DNA from: Oscheius dolichura
Lineage: Eukaryota; Nematoda; Chromadorea; Rhabditida; Rhabditidae
DNA length: 64,000 nt
Assembly (NCBI GenBank): GCA_932521035.1
Contig: OW051495.1
Location: forward strand, 4,464,001-4,528,000
Reading direction: 5' to 3'
Below the pieces are notes generated by a model. That model did no database searches and had not been told where the DNA came from. It worked only from the letters and a program-made list of their open reading frames with translations. The position numbers were made by a program, and so were the translations under genes. This document shows, in pieces, positions 20,907 through 32,530 of the stretch. Numbering within the stretch: the first letter of the stretch is position 1; every line of letters starts with the position of its first letter.

Positions 20907-20970
20907 GCACAACCTGGGTGAAATCTAACCGTATATTATGCAAACGGCCAGGTGGTTCCAGGTATAAAAA

Positions 20971-21321
20971 ATGAAAGTTAATAACTCCAAATCTTTGGAG
21001 CAGCTAGCAGTTGGTATTGTCTCTCCGGCACCCGAGAGATCCGGAGTTTGTGAATTGATCTCTCGCTTTCGCAAGAGCCGTTTGGTAGACCAGAAAACGT
21101 CACAGTTTCGTAATCAGGAACGAATCGGACCGTACTCGACGAATACCCGGGGGATCACGACGTTGCCGATGAATGGAAGACGGAAGAGAGGAGGGGCTCG
21201 CCTGCCAGGAAGAGCAATGTCATCCAGGAATGAGGGACAGGATGATCGTCAGAGAACATTTGTGTCAGACTTATCATTTTGTGCTCCTCGCCATTCTTAT
21301 AAAACAGCCGAGGAGAGATAA
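20971..21321 (+). CDS. Orphan open frame, basic protein
   Basis: A 116-codon frame starting MKVNNSKSLEQLAVGIVS with arginine-rich stretches (RFRKSRLVD, NGRRKRGGARLPGR). TATAAAAA abuts the ATG, which is too close to act as its TATA box. No hydrophobic core, no known motif and no clear introns. It could be chance or 5' UTR of the P-glycoprotein gene. Confidence 0.2.
   Translation: MKVNNSKSLEQLAVGIVSPAPERSGVCELISRFRKSRLVDQKTSQFRNQERIGPYSTNTRGITTLPMNGRRKRGGARLPGRAMSSRNEGQDDRQRTFVSDLSFCAPRHSYKTAEER
21298..21304 (+). promoter_or_regulatory. TATA-like box upstream of P-glycoprotein exon 1a
   Basis: TATAAAA about 400 nt before the exon 1a ATG. Transcription from here would give a 5' UTR intron ending at the TTCTTTCAG acceptor at 21699. 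Confidence 0.35.
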
Positions 21322-21703
21322 GCCGACGAGCTGTCCTAACCTTCTGCCCTCACTTTCCCACAATAGTCCTCTTCCCTCTTTGAACAGCGCTCTCGGTTCT
21401 TTCAAATGAGACTCTGGGGGGTGCATTCTCTAGAGGAGGCCCAGTCTCTGGAAGTGAGGAAGATCCGCATCATGTAAAGGGTTGAATTGGGAAATTCTCG
21501 TGGAGAACCTCTCACCTCTTCTTTCGGGAACCACTGGGAAGTCTCTGGCATGCCGTCAATCCATCCTTCTCGTACTTTACTCATTGTCAATACAAAGAAA
21601 ATAGCGACTTCCTGAAAGTGTCAAATTGGGGGTTTCTTCTCTTTGTGTTCTTATCAGTTGAATGTCGATCTCTCGAGCTGGCTCAGAACATTCTTTCAGG
21701 GTG

Positions 21704-21780
21704 ATGGGCTTGTTCAAGAAGAAGAAGATCGAGGAGGACTCCGAGGAGGACTCACACAAGTCAAAGGAGAAAGACGACGA
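21704..21780 (+). CDS. P-glycoprotein alternative first coding exon 1a
   Basis: A 77-nt exon starting four bases after a TTCTTTCAG acceptor. It encodes MGLFKKKKIEEDSEEDSHKS then KEKDD, a lysine/acidic cytosolic tail like that of other ABCB proteins. It ends in phase 2 at a GTTAGT donor, exactly the phase needed for the exon at 22768 ([11 protein letters not shown]). Exon 1b (22641-22693) has the same phase, so the two look mutually exclusive. The TIR element lies between them. Confidence 0.5.
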
Positions 21781-21864
21781 GTTAGTTCGTTTGTTTTGTC
21801 GCCTCGAAGTGTCCCTTCCGCCTGTCCAGCGAAAGCTCCTCACCCCGAAAAGTGGCTGATATTG

Positions 21865-22376
21865 CTAGGGACCGCAAAGGCGCGCCAAACGCGGGTAACA
21901 GTTTGTAATTTTTACGGCAAAAATTAGAAAAATCCATCCGTCCTGAAAAAAGTTACATGTATTTCCATCAACATTTCAGCAAAAATCAATGAATTTGTGA
22001 AAGAAACCGCGCGCCGCTGCTAACCATTTTTCGTTTTATGCATTTTTCTCAAAATTGTGATGTTCAATTTTTATAATTTTTACGGCATTCGATTCATCAC
22101 ATTTTGTGGATCATTTTGGTGTATAAATCTAAAAAAGCAAAAATTTTTGACACCGGCGGGGATTGAACCCTGGTCGATTGACTGTTGCGCCTGCGACCAC
22201 AGTTTCAATACAAAAGGCGACCCCTGAAAAGCTTCAGTAAAACGCGAATTTCTCGTCACTGTATGGCCCGATTTCTTTACTCTAAGAACCAAAATGTAAG
22301 ATACAAAACGATCTACTGAATGACCCCAAAATCGATGAGCTGCCATGAAATTTAATTTTCACTTTACGGTCCCTAG
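21865..22376. mobile_element. 512-bp TIR element (MITE-like) with tRNA-like B box
   Basis: Left end CTAGGGACCGCAAAG (21865-21879) and right end CTTTACGGTCCCTAG (22362-22376) form a 15-bp terminal inverted repeat with one mismatch. The flanks repeat ATATTG on both sides (21859-21864 and 22377-22382), a 6-bp target-site duplication. Inside are AT-rich sequence, an internal repeat of TAATTTTTACGGCA, and near 22160-22180 a minus-strand GGTTCAATCC that fits a tRNA B box, with a degenerate tRNA-like stretch before it. No transposase frame is present, so it is non-autonomous. It sits in the first intron of the P-glycoprotein gene. Confidence 0.75.
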
Positions 22377-22640
22377 ATATTGCGCAATTTCCACGGAAAC
22401 TGGGGCATAATTAGCTAGCGAGAAAAAGAAACAGCTGGTAAAAATGAACTGCTCATATTGCCGCCGTTCCCCTGAGCACGGAGTGCAGCGGGATATCGAT
22501 CCGGCAGAAAGAGGCCTGAACAAATGCCGAGCCTCCTTGTATTCTATGTCTGACTGTGGAGGGGGGATATCCCTTTCCCACTCCCCGGAAGGTCACCGAC
22601 TGGCGCCGCCCCCCGTTGAATCACTCTTTTCCCGCCGGCC

Positions 22641-25600
22641 ATGGGGGGCTCCTTTGAGGACGATCCGCTGAGGGAGGCTCTCCTCAACAAAAAGTTAGAC
22701 CTTTTGACATTTGAATGAGTTATAAAGACTGCCGTCTCTTTAATCCCTAATAGCCGAGTATTTTCAGAGAGCCAGTGCCCAAGGCCTCACTAGGCCAACT
22801 GGTAAGTGCCCCTCTCCTGCCCACCTCGTCTTTTTAGTTCCGTTATACGACCGGCTTCGACCGATTTCTCCTGATCCTGGGATCATGTATCGCCTGTGGC
22901 ACCGGTGTCGGAATGCCCCTTCTTTCCATAATTATGGTCAGTTTAGAGACACCGAATATCCTATTACGGCCGTGAATTTCACAACGTTCAAATGACGCGT
23001 CACCCCCGCGCCAAAGACCAATAAACCCTAAATCAACCATATTTGTAGGGGAACATATCACAAAACTTCATCGTCGCAATTACTGGAATGGAAGATCCGA
23101 GATATACTAACGGTAAGGAAGAAGGGACTGTCAGGGAAAGAGGCTCTCGGTTGTAGTCAGTGACCCCGACCACGACCCGTTCAAAAAAGAGGTCCTCCAC
23201 AACTTGACCCACGTCGTCGTCCAGAACTGTCTCAACTATGTCTACCTCGGGTGTGGTATCTTCGCCGCCGCCTCTATCCAGGTAGCAGATAGCTTTTAAT
23301 TAGAGGAAACCAATTCAGGCCTTGTGTTTCTTGATGGTTTGTGAGAATCTGGTGAACCGGCTGAGGAGGGAGTTCCTGAAGGCCATCCTCCGGCAGGACA
23401 TTACCTGGTTCGACAAGAACCATTCGGGAACACTCGCGACGAAACTATTCGAGTGAGAATGGGAAGGAGTCCTGACACGACAAAGTATTCCAGCAATCTG
23501 GAGAGGGTCAAGGAGGGCACCGGAGACAAGGTCGGCCTGATGATTCAATTCGTGGCCCAGTTCTTCGGAGGATTCATCGTGGCCTTCACCTATGACTGGA
23601 AACTGACACTGATCATGATGTCCCTGGCCCCCTTCCTGGTCAGTTCGACTGAAGAGTGCCTACCTCGTTTTAGATCATTTGTGGCGCCTTCATAGCTAAG
23701 CTGATGGCTTCGGCAGCCACCCAGGAGGCCAAGAAATACGCCGTGGCCGGAGCTATCGCCGAGGAAGTGCTGACCTGTATGAGAACGGTCATCGCCTTCA
23801 ACGGACAGGAGTACGAATGCCAGAGGTGGGTTCTCGGAGGGATCTCCTGATGGACAATCTAGATACAACGAAGCACTGGCAGGGGGAAAGGCCACGGGTA
23901 TCAAGAAGTCCCTCTATATCGGAGTCGGACTGGCCCTCACCTTCCTGATCCTCTTCGCATCGTATTGTCTCGCCTTCTGGGTCGGCACAGACTTCGTCGC
24001 CAAAGGGCAAATGGAGGGAGGCACCGTTATGACGGTATTCCACTTTTGAATTGTGGTCATATTCGAGTTTTCAGGTTTTCTTCTCTGTGATGATGGGCTC
24101 GATGGCACTGGGACAGGTACGCGTCTCTTTACCATATTGTTATATTTCTGTTCGTTAACCTACAGCGTCGTTATCTTTTTTTATCCGTTGAATTCGGATT
24201 ACTCTCACACAAAAGGGCAATACAACATTTGAGGGCTGTCGGCCAAATCCAAGCCCGTGAAGTCTCTAATTGATGATGTTCAGGCTGGTCCGCAATTTGC
24301 AGTTTTGGGAACGGCCATGGGCGCTGCTGGTGCTCTGTACCAGATCATCGACAGGGTAGGTCGCTTTTAGATGGGAAACATGCCTCTTTAGATCCCCGAC
24401 ATCGACGCTTACTCGACTGAGGGAGAACGGCCGACCAATCTGAAGGGAAAGGTCACGGTGAGGGATCTCCACTTCACTTATCCCACGAGGCCCGATGTTC
24501 CCATTTTAAAGGTGCCCTATTATTTAAAAGCATTTTTATAGTCTCATTTTAGGGTCTAAATTTTGAAGCATCTCCGGGACAGACAGTGGCTCTGGTAGGC
24601 AGTAGTGGCTGTGGAAAAAGTACCATCGTCCAGCTGCTGTTGAGATATTATTCTCCAGAAAGCGGAGTGGTGAGATCCTTCTCCTCCAGACTACTTTATC
24701 CGTTTAGATTTCCATCGATGACTATCCCATCGACGAGCTCAACATCGAATTCCTCAGGAACTACATCGGAGTCGTCTCCCAGGAGCCGAATCTCTTCAAC
24801 ACCACCATCGAGCAGGTAGCCATTCTCCCGGACTAGAGAGAACCTCCTCGTTAGAATATCCGCTACGGTCGAGAGGATGTCACAGATTCCGAGATTGTAG
24901 CCGCCCTTCACAAAGCAAATGCCTACAATTTCGTCATGGGATTCCCCGATGTGAGCTGTCCACCAGCTCGACTGTAAAGAGATCTTTTAGCAATTGAAAA
25001 CACTGGTTGGAGACAGGGGAACACAGATGTCCGGAGGACAGAAACAGAGAATCGCCATTGCCAGAGCTCTCGTGAGAGATCCGAAGGTGCTTCTACTGGA
25101 CGAGGCCACCTCTGCTCTGGACGCCGAAAGCGAACATGTAGTACAACAGGCTCTGGACAACGTGGGTTCGGGAAATTCTCAAAGTACAGAAAATTATAGG
25201 CTTCGAGAGGACGGACGACGATTGTCATTGCCCACAGATTGTCGACGATCCGAAACGCCGACAAGATCATTGTCCTGAAGGCGGGAGAAGTGATGGAAGT
25301 CGGAAAACACGACGATCTCCTCGCGAAGAAGGGACTCTACCACGAACTGGTCAATGCCCAAGTATTCGCCGATGTGGAAGATCCGAGTAAGAGGGATAGC
25401 GGAGGGGAACAGTCAATGGTTTAGATGAGGCCGCCAAGAGGAGGGGATCGGTGATGTCGACTGGGAAGAGACGGGACTCCGAAGATCAGAAGGAGATGAG
25501 ACGACTCAAGTCACAGATCTCGACAAAGCCAGGAGACAAACCCGACGCAGCCGAGTTGAAAGACCCTCAGAAGGATTTGGAACGACTGAAAAAAGAACTG

Positions 25601-27871
25601 GAAGAGGAAGGGGCCGTCAAGGCCAACCTCTTCGGAATCCTCAAATACGCCCGTCCCGAATGGAAGTACCTCATCGTCGCCGTAGTGTAAGCTGTTTATC
25701 TGTTTCCGTTCGATTTTATCTTTCAGCTCCTCCTCCATCCAAGGCTGTGTCTTCCCCGCCTTCTCCCTCTTCTTCTCACAAATTATCCAGGTAACCACTC
25801 TCCAGTCCAATAAACTGGTCGATTCCTTCAGGTATTTAGTGAGACGGATACGAACAAGCTGAAACATGACGGTCACTTCTGGGCCCTGATGTTCCTCGTT
25901 TTGGGAGGAGTCGAGGCCGTCACCATGATCACCCAGTGCTTTTTCTTCGGCCTCTCGGCAGAGAGACTCACGATGCGTCTTCGATCCAAGGTCTTCCGAA
26001 ATGTCATGAGAATGGACGGCTCCTACTTTGACATGCCGGTACACTCCCCCGGAAAGATCTCCACCCGTCTGGCTACCGATGCCCCCAATGTCAAATCGGT
26101 AAAAATTCCTCCCTGAACCTGTAATATGACCCGATTCAGGCCATCGACTACCGGCTCGGCTCCGTCTTCGGTTGCTTCGTCTCAATCGGGTGTGGTATCG
26201 GCATTGCCTTCTACTACGGCTGGCAGATGGCCCTGCTGGTAATCGCCATCTTCCCCCTGGCCGGAGTCGGACAGTCCATCCAAATGAGATACTTCTCCGG
26301 AAAAGCGGGGGCGGAAGCCAAAGATATGGAGGTATCCCAAAGATATTCCAAAGATATATATTCTATATCAGAACAGTGGAAAAGTCGCCCTGGAGGCTAT
26401 CGAGAACATTCGCACGGTGCAGGCCCTTACCCTCCAGGTAACCAGGCTATTAGGAGTATATTAAGACCCTATTCAGAAAAGACTATACGACCAATTCTGT
26501 CACTATTTGGATGGTCCCCACGCGACGAAGAAGAAACAGGCCTTCATCCAAGGCCTCTCCTACGGGTTCGCCTCTTCCATCTTCTACTTCCTCTACGCCG
26601 CCTCCTTCCGTTTCGGTCTCTTCCTCATCGTCAAAGGGCCCCATCTTCATCCGCTCAACGTCCTCAGGTACCCCTTTCTCCGAAATAGTCCTACCCCGGT
26701 TAAGAGTACTGTTCGCCATTTCCTTCACCGCCGGCAGTCTCGGATTCGCCAGTGCCTACTTCCCCGAGTATATCAAGGCTACTTTTGCTGGTGAGTCGTT
26801 GGTAATCATGGTAATTACGTCTCTTTGCAGCTGGTCTGATATTCAAGATGTTGGACGAGGAACCTGGAATCGATAGTCTGACGGAAGGAGGAACGAAGCC
26901 GGAGATCTCGGGGCACGTGAAACTGAACAGTGTCCACTTCCGGTATCCTCAACGGTCTGATGTTCCAATCCTCGAGGGACTCAGTATTGACGTCTGTACT
27001 CTTTAAAATGGGCAGACCACGAATGTTCAGGTGAAGCCGGGTCAGACTCTGGCGCTGGTCGGGCCGAGTGGATGTGGAAAGAGTACGGTCATCTCTTTGA
27101 TGGAGAGATACTACGATCCGTTGGATGGTTCAGTGGTAGGAGATTGTTCGGAGACTGGAAAAGAGAAATTGTTAAGACTGTGGACGATGAGGACCTGCGA
27201 GGAATGAACCCGCGACATCTGCGCAGTCATATTGCTCTCGTGTCACAGGAGCCTATCCTTTTCGACACTTCTATCAGGTAAAAAGGACTGAGAGACTCGG
27301 ATACGCCGTCCTTCAGAGCTAATATCGTCTACGGTCTGCTGAAGGGATCCGTCACCGAAGAGGATATCCTAGCGGCTGCGCAGAAGGCGAACATCCACAA
27401 ATTTGTATCGGAATTACCAGATGTGAGTGTTCTTCTCAAGAAATTTAAGTAAAGACTTTTTAGGGATACAATACGCGGGTCGGTGACAAGGGAACCCAAC
27501 TGTCGGGTGGCCAGAAGCAGAGAATCGCCATTGCGAGGGCCCTCATCCGAAACCCCAAGATCTTGCTGCTCGACGAGGCCACCTCTGCCTTGGACACGGA
27601 GAGCGAACGACTGGTACAGGAGGCATTGGACAAGGCAAGCGAGGGACGAACTTGTCTCGTCGTCGCTCACCGCCTGTCCACTATCCAGGTAGTCGGCCCA
27701 GTTGCCACGTTGTAAGACAGTGTTCAGAATGCTGATCTCATAGTAGTTTGTAAGGAGGGCCAGATAGTGGAGCAGGGAACCCACTTGGAGCTGATGGCCA
27801 AGCGCGGTGCCTACTGGGCACTCACCCAAAAACAAAGCACGGCCGTTACGGCAAACGAGGAACGAATGTAA
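22641..27871 (+). CDS. pgp: P-glycoprotein (ABCB full transporter)
   Basis: An ATP-driven exporter with two TMD-NBD halves, nematode PGP-like. Exon 1b starts [18 protein letters not shown]; exon 2 at 22768 continues [22 protein letters not shown]1 includes [36 protein letters not shown] and [16 protein letters not shown]1 has Walker [10 protein letters not shown] (about 24600), Q-loop [12 protein letters not shown], signature [14 protein letters not shown], Walker [18 protein letters not shown] and H-loop [10 protein letters not shown] charged linker follows ([14 protein letters not shown]), then TMD2 ([39 protein letters not shown]) and NBD2 (GPSGCGKST about 27065, [41 protein letters not shown]). 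Every catalytic motif is intact. Roughly 20 short introns. It converges on tyrosinase with 102 bp between stops. Confidence 0.92.
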
Positions 27872-27910
27872 TACGAGGAATTATTGGCCGGTGATCTCAC
27901 GAGACTTTCA

Positions 27911-27916
27911 AATAAA
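27911..27916 (+). terminator. Poly(A) signal of P-glycoprotein gene
   Basis: AATAAA 39 nt after the stop codon, within the 102-bp gap to the convergent tyrosinase gene. Confidence 0.65.
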
Positions 27917-27973
27917 TGTGATAAGACTAGACGAGATTTATAACAAGCAAAGATAACAGCGACCCGTGGATGA

Positions 27974-30900
27974 CTAGCAGTAGAAGGCGAGGTACGGCAC
28001 CCGGTGGCGCCAGTGCTGGGGGTGGCCCCTCATGTCCCAGCCGAGCAGAGCCAGCGCCCCTGGATCTGAGGAGAACACGATCTCCTGTGACCTGGCCGGC
28101 TCCGAGTGCAGTTCGACACTCCCATCACACTCTCTTACCGAGCCGTCTTTCTAAATACCTTGTCATAGAGTATTGGGCAATCCCTACTGATGTGCATTTG
28201 GCTTTACAGTTCAATTTGTAGCCGTTATCCAAGATAGAGATCTGAAGGTGAACCCCTTGTGAATGTCTGGAAGGGTTGGGTGACTGGACGAAAACTATGG
28301 TCGGGTCGAAGGACGAGGCCGCCCGCCGTACCGAAGATGACCACTGCTCGTCGTCCGAGACGGCTTCTATCTGAATTATCGTAGAAACCACAAGGGAGAC
28401 ACTCACTTGGAGGTTTTGGGACTCTTTCCGGTTTACTGTCACTCTGAACCACACGTAGTCTTCCCGGTCGTCTGAAGGGCGGAAATTCTCTGCGAAAGCT
28501 GTTATCATGGCCGACGTTGTCAGCTGGAAATGTTCTTTTTTTTGTCCCCCAGCTTATCTGCCAGACCTTTCTCGAGCAGGCGAAAACCATGAAAGGCATG
28601 GATATCTCCAGCTCTCGGGGGTGTCGGGACAGGTCGACGTCGAGGAATCGACGCGAGGAGAAGGAGTGGGTGTAGGACACGGGGCTCGAGGTCTCTGCCC
28701 GATAGCCGAGGGAGATGCTGGGTTGGCAGACCTGGGAGCTATACGAGGAAGAAGGTGCCCTACCTGGTATTTTTCGCTGGTGCTGTTGAAGCAGTGGGCC
28801 TGACAGTACCTGCCATAAGCATCTCTGGCCTCCAGAGTGACATTTCTTAGAGTTCCTGCCATTGGTTTGGGGAGGGGCAGATAGACCAGACCCTAGGGCC
28901 AGAATAGAAGGGCAGACGACTACTTACTGGGAGTTCGGGGTGTCTCGTGTTGGGCTCCTTGTAGGCCGTCCTGTTCTTTCCCGTAACCGTGTCGAATACG
29001 ATGACTTTTGCCAGCTCGGAGTCCACTCCCTGTCCTTTCGCGTCCATCAGCACCGTCTTTGCCCACACAATCTCATTCGAGAAATGTTCTACCTCGTCCC
29101 GCCTATTTCTGGAGGTGACCCGTGGTGGTGCCTGGCATCTTCCCTGAACTCCTCTTCCACGTTTTATCCAACCAGATTACCTTCTGACACAGAGAGTTAT
29201 AGCATATCGGCTGTCCCTCGTAGCCCGTACAGTTTCCGCCTAGCACTATCTGAAGTTGTCATCCGACTCGGACTGGCCCGTACCCACCTTGCTCCGACAT
29301 CTCCAGGTGGCCACGTCGCACCAGAGGAGAGGAGAGTCGCAGTAGCTTTCGGTCGGGGCACAGTGCCGGATCGCCTGGTAGTCGTACCTGAATATTCCCT
29401 CCCATAGAGTGTTCTCCCGTCTCCTACCAGTCGTCCGTGTATTGGTTGCTCAGCCCGTCCCTGTTCTGGATCATAAACGGCTTCATCTGTGCATCGAACC
29501 CGTGCAGCGAATTGCAGGTGTCCTTTGCCCACTGGGACTCCCTCTGCTCCCGAGACTGAGATCTCCTCCGAAATTGTTCCCACAGATAATCGACAAAGGC
29601 GTGGTGCATGTAAAACATCGGGTCATTAGGGCTGACCCTGAACTTTCGTATTCCATTTATCGGCACCCCACGCACCTGATGACGAACATAAACCCGCCGA
29701 CCCAGACGTGACTCAGGCCGTGGATGCTCTCGAAGGTCTTGTCATGGCAAAATGTCAACTGACTACAAATATTTCACATTTTCCTCGACAGGAATCACCT
29801 GTAATTGTTCCGGGTCACGATCCACTCCACGTCATTCGGACTCATCAGACGGTCCTGTTCCCTCCCGCCAGTCGATCTGAGCCTCTCTTTCTCTCATCCC
29901 TTTTGATCACTCTACCTATACAGTTTCTTGACGGGAATCTGACTGAGGGGCATGAAGACATTGGTGTCCCAATCCTTGAAGGGCCCTGTCTTGACATAGC
30001 CATTCCCATTCCCGAGAAGCTCGTCGGTGAAGAGGATGGAGTCGGCCGGATCAGGAAGGCCTGAAAGGGTTTCGGGGCAAGATAGGAAACCGGTAGGGGC
30101 AAGGACATTGAAGTGGCCTTGGAACGCCCAGAAGGTATAGACAAGGGGGATAATCTAGTAATGGGAGGAAGAGTCACCTTGGTCGAGAGTCGAGTCCCAG
30201 TAGGGCAGAGTCACGCTGGGCTCCTCCTGTAAAGATTGAACCGGTCAAGGGGATTGGATACCTGTTGGAGGGCGATCTCGATCTGGCGAAGGAACTCGCG
30301 GTGCCAGGGCAGGAAGGCCGGCCCCCAGTGTGCCCCTAAAACGGGGGGATAAGGCGACAAACAAGAGGCTAGCCCGGCTTGGAACACGTTCCCTGACCCC
30401 TCGGGCAGTTTGCCTATTTTGAAACAAAACCTGGTAGATCTAATCTGGCCCGTTGTCTGTCTGTTGTTCCTGAACCCTCGAACCTACCGGGGGCGCTGTC
30501 TGGGTAATGGACGAGGGTGTGCAGGTCCCAGGCAGTGATGTTGTCGATCATCCGCCTCTTCATGCTGTTCATGGCGTCGAAGAGCCGCGTCCTCTCCTCC
30601 GGAGTCAGCATCCGAATCTCCTTCCGGATAGACTTCTCCGTCTCCCTTTTCTCAACTTCCCGGGTTACTTCCCCCTGGCCGACTTACCTTCCTCCTCGCG
30701 TACTTCACACAATTCTCCCGGGTACACTCCTCGATGTTCCTCAGGTACCGCCACTGGGCCACTGAAATAGTCTCCGGTTTAAGGAACACATCTGCCAAAA
30801 GTTATCGGATCCAGTTTTGCTGGATCCTGGGGGTGTGATTCACACTTGGCCACTGATGTCATCCTGCCTTATTTGGGGCCGAGGCAATTTTTACTTTTTA

Positions 30901-31195
30901 ACAAATCGGAAACCTGTCTTCTCGAGTACCCGAGACCAAAGATAGCACATTCCAGAGATTGTCAATAAACAGAAAGGATGGGCAAGCGAGGATAGAATAA
31001 CAAAAGGGGAGCCTTACTGGTGGTGTCCTTCCAGGAGTCGAGGCTGTCCCTCTCCATCATCCAGTGTCGCCGGTGCTCACAGACAAAATCCATCTGCTGG
31101 GCCGAGATGAATCCATTGGAAGGCGGCAGGGCGCAGTCGGACAGGAGACGAGCCGCCGCGCCCGCTGCCAACGCCGCCAACACGGGCACAAACAT
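27974..31195 (-). CDS. tyr: Secreted tyrosinase with ShKT-like cysteine module
   Basis: A type-3 copper oxidase, likely acting in cuticle or eggshell tanning. A signal peptide (MFVPVLAALAAGAAA; an in-frame ATG at 31258 is an alternative) precedes CuA, with WDLHTLVHYPD and HWGPAFLPWHREFLRQIE. CuB has ESIHGLSHVWVGG and SPNDPMFYMHHAFVDYLWEQ. All the expected histidines are present. After CuB comes YEYQAIRHCAPTESYCDSPL then WCDVATWRCRSK, resembling a ShKT domain. A long C-terminal domain follows (DSELAKVIVFDTVTGKN, DAYGRYCQAHCFNST) and the protein ends LLGWDMRGHPQHW ... PYLAFYC. It has many introns of about 35-60 nt, plus one or two longer ones near the 5' end. Nematode tyrosinases share this architecture. 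Confidence 0.85.
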
Positions 31196-31416
31196 ATAGA
31201 AGGCGCCGATTCCTAGGCTAGACGAATAGGAGAGGACTTTTTGGCACGAGGCCAACACGAGAAAAAAACAGAAAAGTGCGTAAGCATGTCCGCGCGTGTG
31301 AGTGGGCGTCTCCTTTTGGCCATAAGGCGCAAGACGTTTTTCGTGACCCGCCGAGAACGGGTTCTGCTATGCGCCAAGTAGAAAAAGCACGGAGGGTCAG
31401 CTAGTCTGTTACTCTT

Positions 31417-31422
31417 TTTATT
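31417..31422 (-). terminator. Poly(A) signal of the unknown gene at 31.4-31.9 kb
   Basis: AATAAA on the minus strand only 6 nt after the stop codon, so the 3' UTR must be about 20-30 nt. Confidence 0.65.
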
Positions 31423-31428
31423 CGAGAC

Positions 31429-31936
31429 TCAGGTGGGAGGATAGATCCTGTCCAGGAGGCCGCGCAGCAGGTCGCAGTAGTCTCCTCGCTCTGTCCTCTT
31501 CATCCTCACCGCGTAGTCCAGGTCCTTGTTCGTGATGTGCTTCGCCGTGGCAATATCTGAACCTCGCTCCTTATCCCTTCTAGTGAAAGATCGTACCATT
31601 GTCCTCCTGGCTGACACAGTTCCTCGGCTCAATCATAGTGGCCTTTCCCGGCAGGTCCAAGACTATTTCAGGGGCGGAGAAGAGCCTGCTGCTCACGACA
31701 ACTTCCAGCAGGAAGGCGAGTCGAGAGGACTTCTCACAGACGATGGGAGAGGCTACCCAGCTCTTCAGTTCGGGGATGGCCTCCCTGTAGATCGGACGAG
31801 CATAGACGTACAGTAGGATCGGAGGAAGCCCTCGCCGTTCCCGTAAGAAGAAGAAGGCCGTCACGCTGGCTGCTTCCTTTGCAGGCACCACGAGAGCCGT
31901 CCGCGACAACGACAGTTCCGGGGCGTTCGAATCCAA
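31429..31936 (-). CDS. Unknown two-exon protein
   Basis: Exon 1 starts MDSNAPELSLSRTALVVPAK and reads through FFFLRERRGLPPILLYVYA, EAIPELKSWVASPIVCEKSS and RLFSAPEIVLDLPGKATMIE to SQEDN. A roughly 40-nt intron ends in GAGGTTCAG. Exon 2 reads DIATAKHITNKDLDYAVRMK and DYCDLLRGLLDRIYPPT, then TGA. The protein is about 155 residues, with no signal peptide or membrane helix and a beta-rich first half. I do not recognise the family. Codon use is GC-rich like its neighbours. The poly(A) signal follows the stop almost at once. It is divergent from the SDR gene. Confidence 0.55.
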
Positions 31937-32530
31937 CTGAATCTCATTTGAATGTTTTAAATGGATAAACAGGCCTTGATTATAATGTCGCGGTTGGTTG
32001 GATTCCTGAGGAGAAGCGTTTTCTGTTGATAAGAAATGCCCGCGTCGAGAACAATGGTAGAAACGAGGGTACAGGGCATGGCGGTCGGTCTGAATAAAGA
32101 GCTTTACCCGACCACAGATGACCGGTCCAACTAGTGCCCCCAGAACATATTGCCACGAAGAATCGTGTTCTCTATATTTTCTGAGTGAACGGTCCGTGTG
32201 AAGTCCCAGGCCAATTTGTTGTGTGTGTTATTTTCCCGGTCAACTGAGCCGGACGGGGCGTGAGCTGTGTCGTCAGTCCCCGCCGTTTCAATGCAACTTC
32301 GAAACAAAAGAGAATCGGGCAGGCGTGGCACAAATCGAAGGTTATCAGAAAAGGAACATCCGCCGTGGTTTCAAGGTAATACGATTAGCGCTTGACCAAC
32401 AAATCACACGCTTCTTTCTACTCGTTGGCCACCCACCCCCTCCAATTACTTCCTCCTTTTTCCTCCCTTCCCCCTTCTTTTCCTTCGATTTGCTTGCATA
32501 TTTCTTATTTTAGCCTCACCCCCATCCAAG
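31937..32530. other. Divergent intergenic region, unknown gene/SDR
   Basis: About 590 bp with no convincing coding frame. It includes a pyrimidine-rich tract (32430-32515) just before the SDR start. Likely holds both promoters. Confidence 0.45.

Noticed and set aside
22140..22215. A functional tRNA gene on the minus strand
   Set aside because: A B box is visible, but the cloverleaf does not close: no clear A box, anticodon stem or acceptor stem pairing. It is better read as a tRNA-like part of the TIR element.
22444..22671. A 75-codon open frame overlapping P-glycoprotein exon 1b
   Set aside because: It is in a different frame from exon 1b and shows no domain or splice support.
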